A program made the position numbers and the translations under genes. DNA of 64,000 nt from SIRX01 sp965213905. Lineage in GTDB: Bacteria; Actinomycetota; Rubrobacteria; Rubrobacterales; Rubrobacteraceae. The first letter of the stretch is position 1. Each line of letters begins with the position of its first letter. Positions 24,902-33,290 of this stretch are shown here, piece after piece. The stretch is from contig OZ243922.1 in assembly GCA_965213905.1 (NCBI GenBank), positions 1,054,001 through 1,118,000 of the forward strand, read 5' to 3'. Under the pieces are notes generated by a model. That model did not search any database. It worked only from the letters and a program-made list of their open reading frames with translations, and was not told the DNA's origin.

Positions 24902-26143
24902 CTAGACGCCGAATTGTTCTTCTAGTGCTTTAGAGAATCGTTTGGTGGCGCGCTGAGGAGCAAAAACCGGCCATTTCTCAAGGTCTCCTCTAGTTACCTC
25001 TCCTGAATCTACAGCCTTCGGCAGAAGCTCGTAGAGCGCGTCTTCCTCGTTCCTCAAGGCGTGTAAGGCTAGTTTATAATCTAGCGAAGATGCAGACCAA
25101 TCTCTTTGCGAAAGGACCCGTTCCATTTCATTTGTGCGATTCAATCTACCTAAAGCGATGGCGTGGTTTACGATTGCCATCTTGGCCCACTTTTCTTTGA
25201 CGTACTTAACGTACTTAAGCCGCTCGGCTACTCTGGCGACAAGCTCAAAGCGCTCTGCGAGCAGATTATCGTAAAGCAGCCAATGAACTATCTCGGCGTC
25301 AGCCAGTTTTTGCGAGTCTTCGGCCCATTTGCGCCAACAAACTTGTATCAGTGATACCCCCACCACATACACCGTATCAATGGCAGCATCTACGTATCGC
25401 CCTGTCACGGGGAGCGTTTTGCCTTCTATTGCCTCGTATTCCTCAATAAGGTCCTCGGCAACCTTCGAAAGGTATTGCCGATTTACGATACCCTGGTTGT
25501 GCACTATTAAATTTCGCCTTTGAGAAATTTCCGTAAGGCGCGGGCGATCAGGGTTTAGGAAATTCAGGGGCAGATCCAAGCAGGTGGTGAAGTAATCCAA
25601 CTTGGCATCGTTGGCTTCATTAGCGGCGAGATACTTTTCAATATCGCCGATCTCGGTCGGGTCTATTGTTCTCAGAGTGTCAAGGCTCAGCGTCTGTCTT
25701 TCCGACAATTTAGCAGGGTACAAAGCGTAATAAAGCTGGATCAGATCAGAAATCAGCGCTTCGAAATAACTAAACAGTGTAATGAGCGCGCCTCTTCTGA
25801 GCAAAGGGCCTTGTCCCGGCGCCTGTTTGTTCAGTTGCTCTCTAACATCTACTATGCGGGAGAAGGTGCCTTGATCTACGAAGATACGTCTCGTTTCCAC
25901 GTCCGACTCGACATCACCTTCTGAGGCTTCGCCGTTGTCAGACAGGACCAGTTCTATGTTTGGTTCTTCGGCTTCTTTTAGCTCCGGAATGGTTCGCTTC
26001 ATGCTTTCGAGCCATGCGCGCCTTGCGGTTCGATCATGTTCGTCCGCGAGCGGGCCAATCCGCTCGTTGAATACCCTTATAGCCTGAATATTCAAGCGAA
26101 AGGCGGAAGAAATTCTCGCGAAAGCTGGCGGTCCCCCATCCAC
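24902..26143 (-). CDS. HEPN-domain protein, possible RNase effector
   Basis: 413 residues of lower GC than its neighbours. Residues ~90-275 form an all-helical region containing RRNLIVHNQGIVNRQYL. R210-x4-H215 is the Rx4-6H catalytic motif of HEPN nucleases, as in MAE_28990/RiboL-PSP-HEPN-like proteins. The upstream helix LRRGALITLFSYFEALISDL fits the same fold. The C-terminal ~120 residues are helical and not recognised; they may bind a target or partner. It lies 11 bases after a 59-residue charged protein gene, so the two are co-transcribed. A role in RNA cleavage, toxin-antitoxin or phage defence is inferred from the motif and context. Confidence 0.65.
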   Translation of the reverse strand: MDGGPPAFARISSAFRLNIQAIRVFNERIGPLADEHDRTARRAWLESMKRTIPELKEAEEPNIELVLSDNGEASEGDVESDVETRRIFVDQGTFSRIVDVREQLNKQAPGQGPLLRRGALITLFSYFEALISDLIQLYYALYPAKLSERQTLSLDTLRTIDPTEIGDIEKYLAANEANDAKLDYFTTCLDLPLNFLNPDRPRLTEISQRRNLIVHNQGIVNRQYLSKVAEDLIEEYEAIEGKTLPVTGRYVDAAIDTVYVVGVSLIQVCWRKWAEDSQKLADAEIVHWLLYDNLLAERFELVARVAERLKYVKYVKEKWAKMAIVNHAIALGRLNRTNEMERVLSQRDWSASSLDYKLALHALRNEEDALYELLPKAVDSGEVTRGDLEKWPVFAPQRATKRFSKALEEQFGV

Positions 26144-26154
26144 TTATGATCCCG

Positions 26155-26334
26155 CTACCGTATTCGTCTTCGCTCCCTCTCTCGTTCGTCCTCGACCCGC
26201 CGTTTATCTATCTGCTCTTTGGGAACGGAAAGCACCTGTTTTAGTAACTGTTGAAAGTTCTTAAACTCAAGATTATCTTCATGTTGCTTGCCATCGGCTT
26301 TGTTACTTTCGGCCACAGCCATTCCGCCTTCCAT
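26155..26334 (-). CDS. Small charged protein upstream of the HEPN gene (putative partner)
   Basis: 59 residues. The core FKNFQQLLKQVLSVPKEQID is followed by a very basic/acidic tail (KRRVEDERERERRRIR). I recall conserved small bacterial proteins of unknown function with the VPKEEID-type motif. ATG 26334 lies 12 bases after a -10 element; ATG 26322 is an alternative with GGAAGGCGG before it. Tight spacing to the HEPN gene suggests one transcript and possibly an antitoxin or accessory role. Confidence 0.5.
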   Translation of the reverse strand: MEGGMAVAESNKADGKQHEDNLEFKNFQQLLKQVLSVPKEQIDKRRVEDERERERRRIR

Positions 26335-26346
26335 AGCGTAGACGGT

Positions 26347-26376
26347 ATTTTACTATCTAACTTGAGTTATAGACAA
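26347..26376 (-). promoter_or_regulatory. Promoter of the HEPN cassette
   Basis: TTGTCT and TAAAAT on the minus strand with an 18-base spacer; transcription would start only a few bases before ATG 26334. Confidence 0.5.
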
Positions 26377-26642
26377 CTGGGGCTTGGTGAGCGAAGTATA
26401 TAGTTACTTTTGGAAAGGTAGAACAAGATGGCGTTCGACTCCGGTAAACATTCTCCGTCCTCTTTCTCCAGTACCGGAATACGGCCGTTGGGGTTGATCT
26501 CCTCCAGAAACTCCGGGGTGCGGGTCTCACCCTCGTCTATGTCGTACTCGACCCGCTCGAACGGGATACCAAGCTGCGCGAGCAGGAGCCGCACCTTGCA
26601 CTCGTTTCCCGAAGAGAGACTGTCGTGCAGGCGTAGCGTCAC
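26367..26642 (-). pseudogene. Glutathione S-transferase N-terminal domain, truncated
   Basis: About 91 codons. The thioredoxin-like GST N-domain is intact: LRLHDSLSSGNECKVRLLLA, then EEINPNGRIPVLEKEDG with the cis-Pro, and LPESNAILFYLS. Immediately afterwards homology ends (KSNYILRSPSPSCL) and the helical C-domain of ~110 residues is absent. GTG 26642 overlaps the cupin stop (GTGA), so the original operon was cupin-GST. The break falls exactly where the HEPN cassette promoter begins. Confidence 0.7.
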
Positions 26643-26995
26643 GGCGTCTCCCCACCTTCCGGCCCGTAGAAAATGACCCAAACGACGAAGTCGTTGGTGA
26701 AGTCCTCGAAGCGGTGCCCGACGCCGGCGGGCACGAAGAGCACGTCGCCGGGACCGAACGGTTGCCGGTCCGGGCCGTTGACGAACTCACCGCTTCCTTT
26801 GACGACCACGTACAGTTCGTCGCGGGTGTGGGGCGTTTGCGAATCCCGGCCGCGGGGCGCGTAGACCTCGACCTCCATACTCCCGTGTTCGAGCACTTTT
26901 GCGAACCGCTCGCCGTTCGGCCCCGGCAGACGCTCCACCGCTTCAGCGACCGTCGTTCCGTACCGTCCGGCGGGCGTTCTCGTCTTCTCGTTCAT
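26639..26995 (-). CDS. Small cupin domain protein
   Basis: 118 residues. DSQTPHTRDELYVVVKGSGE is cupin motif 1 (His...Glu) and FGPGDVLFVPAGVGHRFEDF is motif 2 with the distal His. The fold binds a metal ion; substrate unknown. ATG with AAGGAGA upstream. It is followed by the truncated GST with a four-base overlap. Confidence 0.88.
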   Translation of the reverse strand: MNEKTRTPAGRYGTTVAEAVERLPGPNGERFAKVLEHGSMEVEVYAPRGRDSQTPHTRDELYVVVKGSGEFVNGPDRQPFGPGDVLFVPAGVGHRFEDFTNDFVVWVIFYGPEGGETP

Positions 26996-27005
26996 CGTGT
27001 CTCCT

Positions 27006-28439
27006 TTATTGGCCGGAGTTTCGAGGCTCGATAACCCTCACCGTTGCCCCGACCCGTATCTCTCCCCCGGAGAGTATGTCGGCGCGGAGTCCCCCCCGGT
27101 GTACCAGGCCGCGCAACACCCCCAGACGGGTCAGTTTTTCGAGGTGCGCGCACGGCTCGCATCGTCTCTGGCCGAAGCACTCGACCTCCCCGACCTTGAA
27201 GCGACGCCCGATCAGGCCATCCAAGACTATGCCTCTTACCACGAGGTTGCGCCGAGCTTCCTCCGGTGCGAGTTCCACGCCTTTTGCGATTAATTCCTCA
27301 AGAGCTTCGGCCTCTACCAGGGTCAGATCGTAGCCTCGTCCGGCCGGGTTCGAGAAAGTCCCGGCCCCTTTTTCGTAGCGGTCACCTACCAACCCACAGC
27401 CCGCGACGGCTTCGGCGGATGAGACCACCTGCATCGGGGCTTCGGCCTTATAAGCCAGCGAGATCAACTCTATCTCGCCGACTTTTCCAGGTTCCCTACT
27501 AATCCCGGTCTTCCGTAAGGGATCCTGCTCGGCCAGCACGAATGCGGCTCTCAAAGCTACATCCCCGCTTTCTTCTGGCTCGCCTGCCGGGTCGTACAGA
27601 ACACCCGGCGGCGCCCCGAAGAAAACGGCCCAAGAAGAAGTACCGGCGCGGAGGCCGATAAACCGCCCCGGCCACTGGAAACTCCGGGCTGACTCGACCG
27701 GAACCAGGCCGAGATTTCGTCCGGCGAGCCACTGGTTCAGGCTAATGATTCCATCGTCGGGAACTTCCGAAGTTTCCACGTCCAGAACGTGCGCCACACA
27801 AGCGGCCAACGAAGCCACCTTGCGGTTTTCCGCGCGTTCCGGGTGGGCGCCACCGGCCTCTAGCCGTCCTCTCAGGTTGGCTTCGACCTCGGGCCACTCC
27901 TCGTCGGTGATGCTGTAGTAAGCGGAGTCGCGGCTTTCTCCGTTCTGCAAGATTCTGTGCTTGCGGAAGACGCCCTCGAATTTTGCGGGCAGCTTTTCGA
28001 GGGCCCGGCGGGAACGCTCGTTTCGGGCGTCGGTCTTGAACTCGACCCGCCGGCATCCGAGGTTATCGAAAGCGTGCCCCAGCATTAGCAGCTTGGCCTC
28101 GACGTTCGCCCCGGTCTTCCACCGGTCCGGCGAGAGCCAGGTCCAGCCGATCTCTAAACTCCGGTGCCGGGGCTGCAGGGCGAGGTACCGGGTGCTTCCT
28201 ATAAGCACCCCGGTTCGGGCGTCAACAGTCGCGAACGCGGCCTCGACACCGGCCTCCGAACGCGCCAAGGCCTCTTCGAGCCAAAGACGAAAGTCCTCGC
28301 GGCCCTGGACCCGATACGGCATCCAGTGCCATACCTCAGGGTCCCGCGCCGCCTCGAATAGCCCGCTCTCGAGCCGGGACTCCAGCGGCTCCAGCCGCAC
28401 GGTTCCGCCACTCATCATCCGCGCCGCGTCCTTCCACAC
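27006..28439 (-). CDS. GNAT acetyltransferase-MOSC domain fusion protein
   Basis: 477 residues in two recognisable parts. Residues ~10-190 are a RimJ-type GNAT domain (GGTVRLEPLESRL, RSLEIGWTWLSPDRWKTGANVE, RRVEFKTDARNERSRRALEKL). Residues ~330-475 are a MOSC domain with CGLVGDRYEKGAGTFSNPAGR and FGQRRCEPCAHLEKLT, the conserved Cys region that handles sulfur or molybdenum cofactor. Between them is a ~130-residue spacer I do not recognise. GTG 28439 with AAGGAGG six bases upstream is chosen; the longer open frame adds unrelated residues. Divergent from the MocR-type pseudogene. The pairing is unusual and its substrate unknown. Confidence 0.82.
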   Translation of the reverse strand: MWKDAARMMSGGTVRLEPLESRLESGLFEAARDPEVWHWMPYRVQGREDFRLWLEEALARSEAGVEAAFATVDARTGVLIGSTRYLALQPRHRSLEIGWTWLSPDRWKTGANVEAKLLMLGHAFDNLGCRRVEFKTDARNERSRRALEKLPAKFEGVFRKHRILQNGESRDSAYYSITDEEWPEVEANLRGRLEAGGAHPERAENRKVASLAACVAHVLDVETSEVPDDGIISLNQWLAGRNLGLVPVESARSFQWPGRFIGLRAGTSSWAVFFGAPPGVLYDPAGEPEESGDVALRAAFVLAEQDPLRKTGISREPGKVGEIELISLAYKAEAPMQVVSSAEAVAGCGLVGDRYEKGAGTFSNPAGRGYDLTLVEAEALEELIAKGVELAPEEARRNLVVRGIVLDGLIGRRFKVGEVECFGQRRCEPCAHLEKLTRLGVLRGLVHRGGLRADILSGGEIRVGATVRVIEPRNSGQ

Positions 28440-28571
28440 ACCAAACCTCCTTGCCAAAGGTAAAAACTCGAACTCGCGAATCAATTTATTCTCATACTGG
28501 ATCTTGCACAAGACCCACTTTGCTTTATTTTGTAGGTACCAGTTTCGATATTATTGGGAGGCACGTTGATT

Positions 28572-30082
28572 ATGAGGTCCGGCGCGGTTGCGTTTCTGGT
28601 TAAGATAGATCGCTTTTCCCGGGTTCCGTTGCACCGGCAGCTCTATACGGGGTTGCGGGAGGGTATTTTGACGGGGCGGCTCGTGGGAGGTACGCGACTG
28701 CCCTCGACAAGGGGTTTTGCTGCAGAGTTGGGCGTATCTCGCAACACGGTAATGAATGCTTTCCGCCAGTTGCTGGCCGAAGGATATCTCGAAGGGAGGG
28801 CCGGATCCGGCACCTACGTTGCGGGCTCGCTGCCGGAGGAGCTGCTTCAGGCCCGGGCAGAGGCCGGTTACGTGCTGCCTCCGGGGCCCGCGGGACGCCG
28901 GCTCTCCCGGCGCGGAGACGTTCTGGCGGCGACGCCGGCAATGGTGGTCAGGGATCGGGGACGGCCCCGCGCTTTCCGGCCGGGGCTTCCGGCGCTAGAC
29001 GAGTTTCCCTTACGGATCTGGCAAAGTCTGACGAGAGACGTGTACCGGCGGCCGCAGGGTTTGCTCGGCTACGGAGAACCGGCGGGATACCGGCCGCTAC
29101 GGGAGGAGCTCTCCGCGTACCTGGGGGTTGCGCGGGCGGTTAAGTGCAGTTGGGAGCAGGTTATAGTGGTTTCCGGCTCCCAGCAGGCCCTGGACCTCTG
29201 AGCCCGGCTTCTGCTGGATCCCGGAGACAAGGTTTGGGTAGAAGACCCCGGTTACGCCGGCGCCAGGGGTGCCTTGACCGGGGCCGGGGCCGTACCTGTT
29301 CCCGTTCCGGTAGACGAGGAAGGCCTGGACGTCGAAACCGGTACAAAACAGGAGGCCGACGCTCGCCTGGCCTGCGTCACGCCCTCGCACCAGTATCCTC
29401 TCGGGGCCACCATGAGCCTGTCCCGGAGGCTCGCCCTGCTGGACTGGGCGGAACGCCGGGACGTGTGGGTGATCGAGGACGACTACGACAGCGAGTACCG
29501 CTACAATGGACGGCCGCTCGAAGCCTTCCAGGGGCTGGACACCGGAGGGCGGGTGATCTACGTGGGAACCTTCAGTAAAGTTCTCTTTCCCTCCTTGCGT
29601 CTCGGCTACCTCGTCGTTGCGCCCGACCTCGTAGAGTCATTTACCGCCGCCCGCGAGCTCGCCGACCGGCACTCACCCCTCATCGAACAGGCGGTGCTGG
29701 CCCGCTTTATGTCCGAAGGCCACTTCGCCCGGCACGTCCGACGGATGCGAAAGCTCTACGGGGACGCCAAGCGGTGCTGGTCGAAGCGGCGAATCACCAT
29801 TTCGGGGGTCTACTAGATATCCGCCCCACCGAGGCAGGACTCCACCTGGTCGGCCGGCTACCGGAGGGTGCGGACGACCGCGAAGCGTCCCGGTACGCCG
29901 AAGCGGCCGGTGTGGAAGCACCTGCGCTTTCTTTTTATGGAATCCGGCCGCAGACAAAGAAAGGGCTTCTGCTCGGCTACGCTGCGGTAGCGAAACCGGA
30001 GATACAAAGCGGAGTGATCAGTTTGGCGAAAGCTTTGAGGAAATTTTCTTCCACTAACCCTCGTAGAAAAGACCTTCGATGA
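28572..30082 (+). pseudogene. MocR/PdxR-type regulator (GntR HTH plus aminotransferase domain), disrupted twice
   Basis: Reading through the defects gives a full-length MocR regulator. The winged helix is VPLHRQLYTGLREGILTGRL with GFAAELGVSRNTVMNAFRQL. The fold-type I aminotransferase domain has VWVEDPGYAGAR, CVTPSHQYPLGATMS, EDDYDSEYRYNGRPL and the PLP lysine region YVGTFSKVLFPSLRLGYLV. An in-frame TGA at 29199-29201 follows VSGSQQALDL, where the next family residues ARLLLDPGDK continue. A one-base loss near 29775 shifts the frame before EAANHHFGGLLDIRP. Such proteins regulate vitamin B6, GABA or taurine genes; this copy looks inactive. Confidence 0.8.
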
Positions 30083-30142
30083 GATGATAATGTACGCCAT
30101 CGGGGTAAGGAGAAGCGTACGACACTCCCTGGAGGAGATCCT

Positions 30143-30931
30143 ATGACAGAACAGCGGCGCAGCGTTCCGATAGCTTTTAGTGAATATGGTGAGGGAGAAC
30201 CTGTTGTCCTGCTCCACGCCTTTCCCCTAAACGGCAAGACGTGGGAGCCGCAAGCCAGAGCCTTTTCGGACGACCACCGCATCATAACGCCGGATTACCC
30301 TGGTTTTGGACGTTCGCCCTATCCTCCGGCCCAACCGGATATGCGTTTCTACGCGGAGAGAATTCTTGAGCTTCTCGACAAGCTGGGGTTGGAGCGCGTG
30401 GTTTTGGGCGGCCTCTCGATGGGCGGGTACGTGGCGTTCTCGTGTCTCAGGCTTTTCCCCGAGAGGATCTCCGGGCTCGTGCTCGCCAACACCCGTCCCG
30501 AACCGGACTCCGAAGAGGTGCGCGAGAGCCGCAAAGACATGGCTTGCCGGGTCGCTGAAGAAGGAATTGGAGTCCTGATCGAGCTTCAAATGGAACGTCT
30601 CCTTTCTACCGACACCCTACAGAACGAGCCGCTAGTGGTGGAGCAGGTGAAATCCATGATGCTGGAGAGCTCACCCGACGGGGTGGTCGGGGCTTTGGGC
30701 GCCATGCGCAACCGCCCGGACTCGACCCCGCTCTTGCCCGAGATAGAAGTTCCGACGCTGGTCGTCGGCGGCGAAGAGGACGGCATCTCGTCGCCCGAAG
30801 TCATGGACGAAATGGCTGGGAAGATCCCGAACTCCGAGCATCATACGCTCTCGGGCGCCGGCCACCTTTCCAACCTGGAAGCGGCCGACGAGTTCAACGC
30901 CGTACTCGGAAGATTCTTGAAGAACCTCTGA
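30143..30931 (+). CDS. Alpha/beta hydrolase
   Basis: 262 residues with the complete fold. Oxyanion-side VVLLHAFPLNGKTW comes first. The nucleophile elbow GGLSMGGYVAF has Ser92, the acid is Asp in VVGGEEDGISSP, and the base is His in LSGAGHLSNLEAADEF. These enzymes cleave esters, lactones or C-C bonds; this one resembles the 3-oxoadipate enol-lactonase/esterase branch. ATG with GGAGGAG upstream. It stands alone on the plus strand after the MocR pseudogene. Confidence 0.9.
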   Translation: MTEQRRSVPIAFSEYGEGEPVVLLHAFPLNGKTWEPQARAFSDDHRIITPDYPGFGRSPYPPAQPDMRFYAERILELLDKLGLERVVLGGLSMGGYVAFSCLRLFPERISGLVLANTRPEPDSEEVRESRKDMACRVAEEGIGVLIELQMERLLSTDTLQNEPLVVEQVKSMMLESSPDGVVGALGAMRNRPDSTPLLPEIEVPTLVVGGEEDGISSPEVMDEMAGKIPNSEHHTLSGAGHLSNLEAADEFNAVLGRFLKNL

Positions 30932-30943
30932 GCCGAGGGAGAA

Positions 30944-30972
30944 ACGCTGTGATCCTCCGGGTTTTACAGCGT
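30944..30972. repeat. Inverted repeat between hydrolase and phosphoesterase genes
   Basis: ACGCTGT and ACAGCGT, 15 bases apart, just before a TAGAAT -10 box. It could be a weak terminator or an operator. Confidence 0.3.
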
Positions 30973-30984
30973 ATCGGGCTCAGG

Positions 30985-30990
30985 TAGAAT
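30985..30990 (+). promoter_or_regulatory. -10 element of an apparently leaderless transcript (phosphoesterase)
   Basis: TAGAAT lies eight bases before GTG 30999 with no ribosome-binding site between. Confidence 0.45.
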
Positions 30991-30998
30991 TTGGCCTC

Positions 30999-31865
30999 GT
31001 GACGACGGTTCTGCACATCTCGGATCTGCACTTTGGCAGGCCTGCTTCCTCCGATAAGTTGAAAGCCCTCGAAGACTGCATTCGGGAGATCGGGCCGGAT
31101 GCTATCGCGGTCTCCGGCGACCTGACGCAACGCTGCACCAAAGAGGAGTTCGTCCGGGCCCGCGAGTACCTGAACGTCCTGGAAAAGATAGCACCCTACA
31201 TAGTTATTCCCGGCAACCACGATATCCGGTGGCTCGGGGCCGTGATCCGTAACCTGGGAATCGTCGGCCTGATCGGCAATAAAGCCCACGAGTTTAAATA
31301 TTCCCGCTACAAAAGGCATATCTCTAAAAACTTGAACCCTTCACTGGAAATACCCGGCGCGGTGATCGCCGGCCTCAACACGGCCCACGGCATCACCCGG
31401 GGCTCCCTCACCAAACGCTTCCGGGACCTCGGCGTGATCGGGCACGTCAAGAAAGAGGACGTCCGGCGCGCGGAGAGAACTTTCTCGAACGCGGCCCCGG
31501 ATGCGGCCCGGATCGTAATGGTTCATCACAACCCCATACGGGGTTCCCTCTCCGGGCGGCACGGCCTCGCCAATACCGGGCAAGCTCTCCGCGCCTTTGC
31601 CGAGATCGGGGCGGAGTTGGTCCTTTGCGGCCACGACCACCTGGAGGCCGTACACACCGCCGAAGAAACCGCACCGGGCCTCATCATCTCAACCGCCGGA
31701 ACCATCTCAAACCGCCTGCGCCCAGATCGGGCTTCCAGCTTCAACCTGGTCACTTTCGACGCCGCCGGCATCAGCATAAAAACCCACTACTGGCAAAACT
31801 CCGGCGGATTCGTCCCTGTAAAAGAGCGGTATTTCCCGCGCCGCGCGGCCCCCCGCTCCGCTTGA
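30999..31865 (+). CDS. Calcineurin-like metallophosphoesterase
   Basis: 288 residues with all five metal-site motifs in order: HISDLHFG (Asp9, His11), AVSGDLTQ, VIPGNHDIRWLG, MVHHNPI and LCGHDHLEAVH. It is a two-metal phosphoesterase of the 3',5'-cAMP phosphodiesterase/Icc-like type; the substrate is not evident. The GTG start lies eight bases after a -10 box. Confidence 0.9.
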   Translation: MTTVLHISDLHFGRPASSDKLKALEDCIREIGPDAIAVSGDLTQRCTKEEFVRAREYLNVLEKIAPYIVIPGNHDIRWLGAVIRNLGIVGLIGNKAHEFKYSRYKRHISKNLNPSLEIPGAVIAGLNTAHGITRGSLTKRFRDLGVIGHVKKEDVRRAERTFSNAAPDAARIVMVHHNPIRGSLSGRHGLANTGQALRAFAEIGAELVLCGHDHLEAVHTAEETAPGLIISTAGTISNRLRPDRASSFNLVTFDAAGISIKTHYWQNSGGFVPVKERYFPRRAAPRSA

Positions 31866-31881
31866 CCCGGATCCCAGCGGG

Positions 31882-31887
31882 TATAAT
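31882..31887 (+). promoter_or_regulatory. -10 element for the small hypothetical gene
   Basis: TATAAT followed by CTGCCGG; a TTGACC lies 14 bases upstream, closer than a usual -35. Confidence 0.4.
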
Positions 31888-31926
31888 CTGCCGGACGCGC
31901 TCAAAGTTAGGAAGGAGCACGACAGG

Positions 31927-32142
31927 ATGTGGAGCAGACTGACCCGCGGCGGTGACGGACTCCCCCGCGAAAAGGTGGACGCCATCGTCCGCCTTATAGA
32001 CCAGTACCTCGCAGAAGAAGCTACCAGCCGCAACCTCCAGTCCGACAAACAAACCATCCACCCCCGCGACCTCCCCCCCGACAAGCGCGAAGCCCTCATA
32101 GACGAAATCTTCGAGATCCTGCGGGACACGAACAAGAGGTAA
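31927..32142 (+). CDS. Small protein of unknown function
   Basis: 71 residues, helical and charged: LPREKVDAIVRLIDQYLAEEA near the start, DKREALIDEIFEILRDTNKR at the end. GGAAGGAG precedes the ATG and a TATAAT box lies 40 bases upstream, so expression is likely. No family recognised; soluble, no signal peptide. Confidence 0.6.
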   Translation: MWSRLTRGGDGLPREKVDAIVRLIDQYLAEEATSRNLQSDKQTIHPRDLPPDKREALIDEIFEILRDTNKR

Positions 32143-32185
32143 CGCAGAACCTTTCCGGCCCGGTGGTTCATCCGACTACGAAGGC

Positions 32186-32524
32186 CTACGAAGCCGGTGG
32201 TTTTTCCTCCAGCACCTCGAAGGCAAAGCGGGCGTTGGGGTACGTGATCGAACCCCCGGCCATCACCCCGATTTTTATGGCCTCTATAATTTCGCCGCAG
32301 CCGGTTCCTTCCCGGGCACACCCGTCGAGGCGGTAAACGATGCACTCGTTGCAGCGGGCCGATACGGAGACCGCGAGCCCCATCAACTCCTTGTGCTTCT
32401 TGCTTATGGCGCCGTCTTCGTAGGCTCGGTCATCAAGCGCTCCGAATTCCCGGAAGAAAGCATCCGTCTCCGCCAGCCGTTCGTTGTAGCGCGACCGGTG
32501 CGCCCTCATTTCTTCGGCGTTCAA
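32186..32524 (-). CDS. Carboxymuconolactone decarboxylase/AhpD-like protein
   Basis: 112 residues of the all-helical AhpD fold. KKHKELMGLAVSVSARCNECIVYRLDGC contains the CxxC redox pair, and GTGCGEIIEAIKIGVMAGG the conserved helix after it. Members act as peroxidase partners or decarboxylases. TTG 32524 is chosen because GAGGAGGG lies seven bases before it; the longer open frame is not family sequence. Confidence 0.88.
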   Translation of the reverse strand: MNAEEMRAHRSRYNERLAETDAFFREFGALDDRAYEDGAISKKHKELMGLAVSVSARCNECIVYRLDGCAREGTGCGEIIEAIKIGVMAGGSITYPNARFAFEVLEEKPPAS

Positions 32525-32633
32525 CGTTTCACCCTCCTCGACTTTTGTTTTGCAGATACGCAGTTGGAGATTAGCGCATGTTAGACGCGAGAAGATCTTG
32601 ACGGGCCCGCCCGGTGCGGCTACCCTGCCGGGT

Positions 32634-33257
32634 ATGTCTGTGGAGTTCCTGCTTACCTCGCTCGTCGTGGTTCTCATACCGGGTACCGGGGTGGTTTATA
32701 CGATCTCGAGCTCGGTCGGCGGCGGCCGGCGGCGCGGGCTGTTCGCGGCGGTCGGCTGCACCCTGGGCATAGTACCCCACCTGCTGACGGCCATGCTCGG
32801 CTTGTCCGGAATCATGCAGGCCGGGGCGGTCGCGTTCGAGGTGGTCCGGTGGGCGGGGGTTGCATACCTGGTGTTTATAGGCTTGTTGATAATCCGGGAC
32901 GCCGGCACCCTGGCGCTGGACGGGCCGGGCGGCGAAGACGTCCCGGTAGATCCCATGGGCGTGGTCGTGAGGCGTGGCATCCTTTTAAACGTTCTCAACC
33001 CGAAGCTGACCTTGTTCTTCTTCGCGTTCCTCCCGCAGTTCCTCGACGCCTCACCGGGACTTCTGGACCCGCGCCTGATCTGGCTCAGCGGAATCTTCAT
33101 GCTCATGACCCTCGTCGTGTTCGCTGTCTACGCACTAGCCAGCGCCGCCGCGCGGGATCTCGTGCTCGGCGCGCCCACCGCCCGGCGTTGGATCGAGCGC
33201 TCTCTCGGCGCGCTACTGATCTATTTCGCCACCCGTCTCGCGTTCACGGATCGGTGA
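32634..33257 (+). CDS. LysE/RhtB-family exporter
   Basis: 207 residues, six hydrophobic segments. The family opening (SVEFLLTSLVVVLIPGTGVVYTI) is followed by GGRRRGLFAAVGCTLGIVPH and the mid-protein NVLNPKLTLFFFAFLPQFLD. It exports amino acids or homoserine-type compounds. ATG 32634 lies seven bases after TACCCT and matches family starts; the frame upstream is not coding. Confidence 0.9.
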   Translation: MSVEFLLTSLVVVLIPGTGVVYTISSSVGGGRRRGLFAAVGCTLGIVPHLLTAMLGLSGIMQAGAVAFEVVRWAGVAYLVFIGLLIIRDAGTLALDGPGGEDVPVDPMGVVVRRGILLNVLNPKLTLFFFAFLPQFLDASPGLLDPRLIWLSGIFMLMTLVVFAVYALASAAARDLVLGAPTARRWIERSLGALLIYFATRLAFTDR

Positions 33258-33290
33258 GTTCCGGAACGCCGAGATAGGAGGTTCGTCGCT

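Noticed and set aside
29199..29201. TGA in the MocR gene as selenocysteine
   Set aside because: Relatives do not have Cys or Sec there, no hairpin follows, and a separate frameshift disrupts the same gene.
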